Of a DNA stretch of 5,178 bases, positions 1-3,957 are shown in pieces; position 1 is the stretch's first letter; each line of letters starts with the position of its first letter. This DNA comes from Actinomycetota bacterium (GTDB taxonomy: Bacteria > Actinomycetota > Thermoleophilia > Solirubrobacterales > 70-9). The notes under the pieces are model-generated. The model did not search any database and was not told the DNA's origin. It saw only the letters and a list, made by a program, of their open reading frames with translations. The stretch covers positions 1 to 5,178 of the forward strand of contig VAYL01000220.1 of the NCBI GenBank assembly GCA_005884305.1, given 5' to 3'. A program made the position numbers and the translations under genes.

Positions 1-149
1 TCCTCGCTGGGACCGTCGCCGACGGCGATCACCTTGCCCTTTTGGGGCTTCTCCTTCGCGGTATCGGGGAGGACGAGGCCGCTAGCGGTCGTCTCCTCCT
101 CCTCGATCGCCTGAACGATCACCCGATCGCTTAGGGGCTTCAGCTTCAT
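1..149 (-). CDS. groES: Co-chaperonin GroES, N-terminal part (runs off the left edge)
   Basis: GroES is the cytoplasmic 10-kDa lid that caps the GroEL folding chamber as a heptamer. Only the first 49 codons and two bases of the next are in the window, about half of a usual 95-100 residue protein. The N-terminus [10 protein letters not shown] is the classic GroES opening. It is followed by the acidic mobile-loop stretch (EEEETTASG, about residues 16-24), the GroEL-binding motif GLVLPDTA (residues 24-31) and the beta-strand [10 protein letters not shown] (37-46). The ATG at 149 is set by a GGAGGT ribosome binding site 9 nt upstream. The gene is preceded by a CIRCE operator and a sigma-70-like promoter, so repression by HrcA is expected. 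groEL may follow to the left, but that is outside the window. The identification is secure. Confidence 0.96.
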   Translation of the reverse strand, partial: MKLKPLSDRVIVQAIEEEETTASGLVLPDTAKEKPQKGKVIAVGDGPSE

Positions 150-158
150 CCGTTCGTT

Positions 159-164
159 ACCTCC
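159..164 (-). promoter_or_regulatory. Ribosome binding site of groES
   Basis: On the minus strand this reads GGAGGT, a near-perfect anti-16S match with a 9-nt spacer to the groES ATG. It is one of the two strongest Shine-Dalgarno sites in the window, as expected for a highly expressed chaperone, and it fixes the groES start. Confidence 0.85.
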
Positions 165-199
165 GTTTGGGGTGTATTGAAGTCGTTTCCCGCCTACCG

Positions 200-226
200 C
201 TGGCACTCTACACAGCAGAGTGCCAA
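200..226 (-). promoter_or_regulatory. CIRCE operator (HrcA binding site) upstream of groES
   Basis: On the minus strand the element reads TTGGCACTC, a 9-nt spacer, then GAGTGCCAG. The family consensus is TTAGCACTC-N9-GAGTGCTAA. Eight bases of each arm are perfectly complementary (201-208 with 218-225), and the spacer is exactly nine. It ends 51 bp before the groES start and begins about six bases after the predicted transcription start. That is the usual position, where HrcA blocks transcription until heat or misfolded protein titrates GroEL away from HrcA. The hrcA gene is not in this window. Confidence 0.93.
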
Positions 227-234
227 GCCGCTAT

Positions 235-250
235 CGTGAGTTTAGCCACG
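235..250. promoter_or_regulatory. Candidate Crp-like dyad over the groES -10 box
   Basis: The plus strand reads CGTGA-N6-CCACG, one base away from a perfect 16-bp dyad with GTGA/TCAC-type half sites. Crp-family proteins with an R-E-x-x-x-R recognition helix favour TGTGA-N6-TCACA, and the Crp-like protein at 1978-2664 has that helix. The dyad spans the predicted -10 box, so binding there would repress. Short dyads of this quality also arise by chance, so this is only a candidate. Confidence 0.22.
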
Positions 251-267
251 CCTGCGCCGTTCGTCAA
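239..267 (-). promoter_or_regulatory. Sigma-70-type promoter for groES
   Basis: On the minus strand, TTGACG (267-262, five of six matches to the -35 consensus) is followed by exactly 17 bp and then TAAACT (244-239, four of six matches to the -10 consensus). Transcription would start near 231-233, a few bases ahead of the CIRCE element. This gives the standard promoter, operator, ribosome binding site and gene order. The start site is predicted from spacing, not observed. Confidence 0.72.
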
Positions 268-268
268 C

Positions 269-293
269 GATCTCAGTCGCCCGGACTCAGATC
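269..293 (-). terminator. Possible stem-loop terminator after the SRPBCC gene
   Basis: An imperfect hairpin overlaps the stop codon of the SRPBCC gene. GATCT pairs with AGATC and AGTC pairs with GACT across one C-C mismatch, closing on a 5-nt loop (279-283). It lies just upstream of the groES -35 box, so it could insulate groES from read-through. There is no T-tract after it on the minus strand, so a rho-independent role is uncertain. Confidence 0.33.
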
Positions 294-744
294 AGCTCGA
301 CGCGAGGAGGCGGCAGCCGAGCAGACGCGCGAGTCCCTCGCCCCCGTTTCGCATCACCCAGTCGTGGTTCCACGCGAAGACCGGCGCGGCGAGCGGTGCG
401 ATCGCGTTCATCCATGGCTTCGTGGTGTGCACCTCCCACTCGTAGACCACGGCGGCGACCGGGCTGACGCCGTCCTCTGCGAACAGGAGCCAGCGCCCCA
501 CGCCCGCGAGCTCGCCCGTCGCCTCGCCCTCCAGGAGATAGAAATCGAGGTCGTAGGGGAGCTTTGAGCGCCAGGTGTAACGGCTCACCTGCCCAACCCC
601 GCTCTCGTCGCCGTCCTTCAGATTCTCGGCGGCCGTCACTCCGCGCCACCACTCGGGCCAGCGCTCGGAATCCCAGATCGCATCCCACACGCGCTCGCGC
701 GACGCCTCCAGGCACCACGTCGTGAGAAAGCTGTACTCGGGCAC
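292..744 (-). CDS. SRPBCC (START-like) ligand-binding fold protein
   Basis: A 150-residue protein whose length and pattern fit the SRPBCC / polyketide cyclase-dehydrase superfamily. These are helix-grip folds that enclose a hydrophobic ligand. The N-terminal strand YSFLTTWCLEA leads to the family's helix-turn signature RVWDAIWDSERWPEWWRGV (about residues 18-36). Alternating beta-strands follow (GQVSRYTW 51-58, DLDFYLLEGEATGEL 65-79, VAAVVYEWEVHTT 97-109), then a C-terminal helix (FAWNHDWVMRNGGEGLARLL, 123-142) that would line the pocket. There is no signal peptide or membrane segment, so it is probably cytoplasmic. The start is a GTG without a clear ribosome binding site, 15 nt after the ASCH gene stops, so translation is probably coupled to that gene. 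The ligand and reaction cannot be read from the sequence. Confidence 0.83.
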   Translation of the reverse strand: MPEYSFLTTWCLEASRERVWDAIWDSERWPEWWRGVTAAENLKDGDESGVGQVSRYTWRSKLPYDLDFYLLEGEATGELAGVGRWLLFAEDGVSPVAAVVYEWEVHTTKPWMNAIAPLAAPVFAWNHDWVMRNGGEGLARLLGCRLLASS

Positions 745-759
745 TGGCCGGGCTCGAAG

Positions 760-1167
760 CTAGTTCCGGGACGACGGCGTCTCGCCGTTGCCCATGTGCG
801 GTGCAACTGATTCGACGACCTGAGAGAAACGGATCACCGTCACCGTGTCCTCGTGCTCGATCTCGCGCCCATAGATCTGACGGAGGAAGCCGGTGATCTC
901 GTCCAGGCGGCGGAACTCCGGGTTGTCGTGCTCGATGTCGCGCGGCGAGAGGTCGCGGACTCGCTTGACCTCGACGTCGTCGATAACGGCGGAAAACAGC
1001 TTCTGCCGCGGGCTGTGCTGGTAGCCGACCGTAATCCACACGATCTGGCCGCGCTGATACTTGCGCGACTTGTCCCCGAGGCGGATCGTGGCTGTCTTCC
1101 GACCGCGCTTGAGCTGGTCGACGAAAGCCGGGGAGAAGAAATTGAGGGCGAACGGCCCGGTAGTCAT
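760..1167 (-). CDS. ASCH-domain (PUA-like) putative RNA-binding protein
   Basis: A 135-residue protein made almost entirely of an ASCH domain, a beta-barrel related to PUA that is associated with RNA binding and, in some members, with hydrolysis of modified nucleosides. The diagnostic G-x-K-x-x-T-x-R motif is clear at residues 22-29 (GRKTATIR). It is followed by LGDKSRKYQRGQIVWITVG (30-48), the strand FSAVIDDVEVKRVRDLS (58-74), and a C-terminal EDTVTVIRFSQV segment (106-117). The last 15 or so residues are polar and probably disordered. The ATG at 1167 has only a weak AGAGG 12 nt upstream. It is the first gene of a two-gene unit with the SRPBCC gene. A 121-bp gap with two hairpins separates it from pcm, so it may have its own promoter, although I could not find one. 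The substrate is unknown. Confidence 0.85.
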   Translation of the reverse strand: MTTGPFALNFFSPAFVDQLKRGRKTATIRLGDKSRKYQRGQIVWITVGYQHSPRQKLFSAVIDDVEVKRVRDLSPRDIEHDNPEFRRLDEITGFLRQIYGREIEHEDTVTVIRFSQVVESVAPHMGNGETPSSRN

Positions 1168-1227
1168 GGTGAGACCGAACCTCTGCCGGGGTGGGCGCTC
1201 ACAGGCGCAGCCTAACGGTAATTCTGG

Positions 1228-1247
1228 GCCGCGACTCTCGTCGCGGC
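1228..1247. terminator. Perfect 8-bp stem-loop between pcm and the ASCH gene
   Basis: GCCGCGAC, a 4-nt loop (TCTC on the plus strand), then GTCGCGGC gives a perfect, GC-rich hairpin. It sits 41 bp past the pcm stop and 60 bp before the ASCH start. No T-tract follows on the minus strand, so it could be a factor-dependent end, an mRNA-stabilising 3' structure, or part of the ASCH leader. Confidence 0.4.
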
Positions 1248-1260
1248 AGCAGCATGTAAG

Positions 1261-1277
1261 GCGGCGGCAGCCGCCGC
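1261..1277. terminator. Perfect palindrome just past the pcm stop
   Basis: GCGGCGGC and GCCGCCGC flank a single A, giving a 17-bp near-perfect palindrome that can fold as a GC-only hairpin. It lies 11 bp downstream of the pcm stop and forms a tandem pair with the stem-loop at 1228-1247. There is no T-tract on the minus strand. It probably helps end or protect the nei-crp-pcm transcript. Confidence 0.42.
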
Positions 1278-1288
1278 AATTTGTGTGG

Positions 1289-1978
1289 CTACTCGGAGAA
1301 GCCCTCGCTTCCGATGAGCGGGACGAAGCGGCAGGGGCCGATCACTTCGCGCTCCAGCCCGGCGCCGGTCATGGCGTCGATTTCCTCCGCCGTCCGGCGA
1401 AACACGGTGAGCATGTCGGCGCCGCGGCTGGCGATCGGGACCACTAGCCGGCCGCCGATCGCGAGCTGGTCCATCAGCGTCGGCGGCGGGGCGGGGGCAG
1501 TTGCGTGCACCGCGATGGCGTTGAACGGGGCACGGCCCGGTAGCCCCGCGCTCCCGTCCGCGGCGATGACCTCCACATTGCCGACCCCGAGGTCGCGAAG
1601 CGCCTGACGCGCGCGCTGGGCAAGCTCCGGGACTCGCTCGATCGTCAAGACCTCGCGCGCGAGCTGTGCCAGCACCGCTGCCGAGTAGCCGGAGCCCGTA
1701 CCGACCTCCAGCACGCTCTCGTCCCCGGTGAGCGCCGTCGCCTCGCAGATCGCGGCCACGATCCACGGCTGCGAGATCGTCTGGTCGTAGCCGATCGGGA
1801 GGGCTGAGTCCGCGTAGGTGCGGCGCACATAGGGCTCCGGCACGAAGCGCTCGCGCGGGACGGCCGCCATCGCCGCCAGGACCCGCTCGTCGCCGATCCC
1901 GCGGCGGCGCAGCTGGCGCTCGACCATGTCCTGCCGCTGTGACGCGAACTCGTCGGCGTCCGGGGCGCGCCGCACCAC
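1289..1978 (-). CDS. pcm: Protein-L-isoaspartate O-methyltransferase
   Basis: This enzyme uses S-adenosylmethionine to methylate isoaspartyl residues that form as proteins age. That starts their repair to normal aspartate in the cytoplasm. At 229 residues it is close to the family's usual 200-230. Visible landmarks are PRERFVPEPY (41-50), the isoaspartyl-site signature GYDQTISQPWIVA (63-75), SAM motif I VLEVGTGSGYSAAVLAQLA (89-107), the motif II region PFNAIAVHATAPAPP (151-165), motif III GGRLVVPI (175-182) and the typical C-terminal RFVPLIGSEGF (217-227). Motif II ends HATAP where T-A-A-A-P is common; this is a mild variation. The GTG start shares its G with the TAG stop of the upstream crp gene (TAGTG), and there is no ribosome binding site, so translation probably relies on re-initiation. 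Met18 is an alternative but less likely start. Confidence 0.95.
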   Translation of the reverse strand: MVRRAPDADEFASQRQDMVERQLRRRGIGDERVLAAMAAVPRERFVPEPYVRRTYADSALPIGYDQTISQPWIVAAICEATALTGDESVLEVGTGSGYSAAVLAQLAREVLTIERVPELAQRARQALRDLGVGNVEVIAADGSAGLPGRAPFNAIAVHATAPAPPPTLMDQLAIGGRLVVPIASRGADMLTVFRRTAEEIDAMTGAGLEREVIGPCRFVPLIGSEGFSE

Positions 1979-2664
1979 TAGAAGATGTACGCACGGAGGC
2001 GGCGCGGCTCGACGACGGTCACCCGTCCTCGCCCGACCCGCACGACGCCGGCCCGCTCCAGGGTGGCGAGAAACCGGCTGACGCTCTCGCGCGACGTCCC
2101 GGCAAGCTGCGCCAGGTCGGCCTGGGTCATGCGGATGGTGATGCCCTGGCTGCCCGTCGTCGCGCTCTCCTCCGCAATGAGCTGCGTGAGAACGCCGGCA
2201 ACGCGGCTCGGCACCGTCTGGAACGACTGCCGCGCAACTCGCTCGTTGGTTTCCCGCAAACGCTTTACGAGCGCCGCGATCAGCTTGACCGAGATCTCGG
2301 GGCGGTCGGCCAGGAGCCGCCGCACGTCGGCCGCCGGAAGTGCCAAAAGCTCGGAGTCGGTCAGCGTCTCGACGCTCGCCGAGCGGGCCTCGCCGTCCAG
2401 CATCGCGAGCTCGCCGAACAGGTCACCCGGGCCAAGCGTGGCGAGCGCGATCGCGCGACCGTCGGAGTGTTCGCGCGTGACCCGCAGATCGCCCCTTCGC
2501 ACCAGGTAACACGCGTCGCTGTGATCGCCCTCGTGGAAGACTCGCACCCCGGCGGGAAAGCTCCTCGCCACGGACACGCGCGAGATCCGCTCGAGCTCTT
2601 CGCGCGAGAGCTCCGAGAAGAGCGGGACACGCGAGAGCAGCTCGACGGATCCGCCAGGGCTCAT
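1978..2664 (-). CDS. Crp/Fnr-family transcriptional regulator, probably cAMP-responsive
   Basis: A 228-residue cyclic-nucleotide-controlled DNA-binding protein of normal family length. Residues 8-125 form the cNMP-binding beta-roll. The phosphate-binding cassette FGELAMLDGEARSASV (83-98) keeps the Glu85, Arg94 and Ser95 that contact cyclic nucleotide in E. coli CRP. The long dimer helix follows (about 124-146), with a Thr139-Asn140 pair at the positions of E. coli Thr127-Ser128; mycobacterial CRP also has Thr-Asn there. The winged helix-turn-helix covers about 150-225. Its recognition helix SRESVSR (191-197) keeps the R-E-x-x-x-R that reads GTGA half sites. There is no cysteine cluster for an Fnr-type iron-sulfur centre. 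Its ATG overlaps the nei stop (ATGA) and its TAG overlaps the pcm start, so it is the middle gene of a coupled trio. Its targets are unknown. Confidence 0.93.
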   Translation of the reverse strand: MSPGGSVELLSRVPLFSELSREELERISRVSVARSFPAGVRVFHEGDHSDACYLVRRGDLRVTREHSDGRAIALATLGPGDLFGELAMLDGEARSASVETLTDSELLALPAADVRRLLADRPEISVKLIAALVKRLRETNERVARQSFQTVPSRVAGVLTQLIAEESATTGSQGITIRMTQADLAQLAGTSRESVSRFLATLERAGVVRVGRGRVTVVEPRRLRAYIF

Positions 2665-3467
2665 TGGTCCTCCTCCACGCCCGGATTATCCCCTGATCGC
2701 TGGCAGGACTCGCACCAGTACGTCCTCCGGTTCGCATCCCCCTGGCCACGCGATCGAAGCGGGGCGCCGCACCGGGGGCACGGTTGCCCCGCTCGCCGGT
2801 AGATCGACCTCGGCATGCGGCCCGTCTCCAGCCCGTAGCGCATGAGCGCGGCCGTCTCGATGACCAGCCGACGCAGCTCGTCGTCGCTCAGGTCGGCCAG
2901 GCGCTGCCAGGGATCGATCCGCGCCGACCAGCATCCCTCGGACTTGTAGATGTTCCCGACCCCCGCGAGAACGCGCTGGTCGACCAAAGCCTCGCCGACC
3001 TCGCGCGACTGATCCGTGAGGCGAAGGGCGGCGACCCCCGTCTCGGCATCGAACTCCGGCGCAAGCACGTCAGGGCCGAGGGCGCGCAGGCGCGGATCCG
3101 ACCGCACCTCGCGCTCGGTCCGCAGGTCCAGGCGCGAGCCCTCCAGCTCGACTACCTCCAGGCCCTCGGCAGACAGCACAACCCAGGCCCGTCGATCGCG
3201 AGCACCCTCTCCCGTTGGAACCACCTGCCACGAGCCTCGCATGCCGAGGTGCGAGTGGAGGACAAGGCCGCCTTCGAAATGGAGAAGGAGATGCTTGCCT
3301 CGAGCCTCAGCCTCCGTCAGGGTCGCGCCGCGGAGCCGCTCGACGCGATCGCCCTGCCGCCGCAGCGGGCTTCGTGGGTTGGGGACCTCTACGTCGAGGA
3401 TCCGCTTGCCGGCGAGCGCCTCTGCGAGCTTGCGCGCCGCACGATGAATCGTGTCGCCCTCAGCCAC
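2661..3467 (-). CDS. nei: Fpg/Nei-family DNA glycosylase/AP lyase (Nei2-like), with Ala2 in place of Pro2
   Basis: A 268-residue base-excision-repair enzyme that removes oxidised bases and nicks the resulting abasic site. The order is typical. The N-terminus MAEGDTIHRAARKL resembles the MPEGDT opening of actinobacterial Nei proteins. Next come the catalytic hairpin lysine in RGKHLLLHF (Lys58), HSHLGMRGSW (71-80), the helix-two-turn-helix domain with GVGNIYKSE (169-177), and a C-terminal zinc finger with Cys230, Cys233, Cys252, Cys255 and the finger arginines 248-249. Glu3 is kept, but residue 2, normally the proline nucleophile, is GCT (Ala). The GTG start at 3467 aligns with the family N-terminus, so the change is not a start-choice artefact. 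It starts 8 nt after a LuxR-type remnant and overlaps crp by 4 nt. Specificity (oxidised pyrimidines or formamidopyrimidines) cannot be settled here, so the symbol is provisional. Confidence 0.91.
   Translation of the reverse strand: MAEGDTIHRAARKLAEALAGKRILDVEVPNPRSPLRRQGDRVERLRGATLTEAEARGKHLLLHFEGGLVLHSHLGMRGSWQVVPTGEGARDRRAWVVLSAEGLEVVELEGSRLDLRTEREVRSDPRLRALGPDVLAPEFDAETGVAALRLTDQSREVGEALVDQRVLAGVGNIYKSEGCWSARIDPWQRLADLSDDELRRLVIETAALMRYGLETGRMPRSIYRRAGQPCPRCGAPLRSRGQGDANRRTYWCESCQRSGDNPGVEEDQ
2668..2676 (-). promoter_or_regulatory. Ribosome binding site of the crp-family gene
   Basis: On the minus strand this reads GGAGGAGGA, inside the last codons of the nei gene. The GGAGG core is 7 nt from the ATG at 2664. 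It supports that start despite the 4-bp ATGA overlap, and suggests that crp is translated at its own rate as well as by coupling. Confidence 0.8.
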
Positions 3468-3475
3468 ATCACGAG

Positions 3476-3628
3476 CTAAGCAGGCGCCTCGCCGGGCTCC
3501 ACCAGTCCGCTCTCGTAGGCGAGCACCACCGCCTGGACCCGGTCACGCACTCCGAGCTTGGAGAGCACCCGTGTCACGTGGGTCTTGACCGTCGCCTCGC
3601 TCAGGAATAGCTGCTCGCCGATCTCCGC
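3476..3628 (-). pseudogene. C-terminal remnant of a LuxR/NarL-type response regulator
   Basis: About 50 residues of the DNA-binding domain of a NarL/FixJ-type response regulator remain. They run from AEIGEQLFLSEATVKTHV through SKLGVRDRVQAVVLAYESGLV to a TAG stop at 3478-3476. This is the standard second half of the LuxR helix-turn-helix. The receiver domain, the linker and the usual LTxRExEVL start of the HTH are missing. The reading frame stays open to an ATG at 3781, giving a nominal 101-residue ORF. Its first 50 residues or so are antisense to a membrane-protein tail and resemble no receiver domain, so I do not accept them as part of the gene. The family's usual G-L-S-N-A-E-I reads D-L-S-A-E-I, which puts the break at about 3626-3634. 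Probably non-functional, or an assembly join. Confidence 0.75.
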
Positions 3629-3631
3629 GGA

Positions 3632-3811
3632 CAGGTCTCGACGCTGGTCGCCGTGGGCCTGCCGATCGCCTGGGCGCTGACCATCCTGGGCGGCACCCAT
3701 GGCGCTGGCGTCCTGAGCGGTGCCTACTACCTGACGATCGGATACCTGCTCGCAAACGACGCGATCCAGCGGATGCAGCACAGCGAGCCGGTCGACTTTC
3801 CGGTCAAGTGA
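3632..3811 (+). pseudogene. C-terminal remnant of an unidentified membrane protein
   Basis: This plus-strand segment encodes about 59 residues that look like real membrane protein. One hydrophobic helix (STLVAVGLPIAWALTILGG) is followed by a second amphipathic-to-hydrophobic stretch (GVLSGAYYLTIGYLLANDAI) and a charged tail ending PVDFPVK, with a TGA at 3809-3811. I do not recognise the family. The frame is open only back to a TAG at 3608-3610, and the codons left of about 3630 are antisense to the LuxR remnant. A GTG at 3653 could in principle start a 52-residue protein, but it has no ribosome binding site. The stop codon sits inside the left arm of the hairpin at 3807-3843, as expected for the natural 3' end of a gene. 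It is therefore most likely the 5'-truncated end of a larger gene. Confidence 0.5.
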
Positions 3812-3843
3812 ATCTAGTCCCGGATTCCGGGACCGGATTCACT
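3807..3843. terminator. 37-nt hairpin, likely bidirectional terminator
   Basis: AGTGAATC (3807-3814) pairs with GATTCACT (3836-3843), and GTCCCGGA (3817-3824) pairs with TCCGGGAC (3826-3833). Only the A3816-C3834 mismatch and a G-T wobble separate the two 8-bp stems. The left arm contains the TGA of the plus-strand remnant, and lhr converges on it from the other side. That is a natural place for a shared terminator. No T-tract follows on either strand, so if it terminates it is not the textbook intrinsic type. Confidence 0.6.
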
Positions 3844-3957
3844 CGAAGCAGGGCTAAGGGCCGGTCAACGCAATCTGCATCCGGAAGGCGGACGTGGATT
3901 GTGTTGAAGCGGAGCTGACCCCCGCGCGCCACTGCGAACCGGCTGCCTGCTGTGGAT
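3844..3957. other. Non-coding stretch after the lhr stop
   Basis: These 114 bp lie between the hairpin and the lhr stop codon. I see no gene, ribosome binding site, tRNA-like fold or repeat in them. On the minus strand they would be the 3' untranslated end of the lhr transcript. Together with the two remnants they form a gap of about 490 bp between intact genes (3468-3957). Confidence 0.5.

Noticed and set aside
287..1039. A 250-residue minus-strand frame across the ASCH and SRPBCC genes
   Set aside because: It runs out of frame through two genes with clear domain motifs, is very Arg-rich, and has no motif of its own.
1212..1994. A 260-residue minus-strand frame
   Set aside because: It is a frame-shifted shadow of pcm, Arg/Ala/Gly-rich, with no recognisable domain.
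1939..2802. A 287-residue plus-strand frame
   Set aside because: It is antisense to pcm, crp and nei, all of which have clear motifs. Its composition is typical of the complement of GC-rich codons.
2784..3479. A 231-residue plus-strand frame antisense to nei
   Set aside because: The nei frame carries the complete Fpg/Nei motif set, and the antisense frame matches nothing.
3629..3781. N-terminal 50 residues of the minus-strand LuxR-containing frame, taken as a real fused domain
   Set aside because: They show no receiver-domain or other motif and are antisense to a plausible membrane-protein segment. I treat only the C-terminal HTH as genuine.
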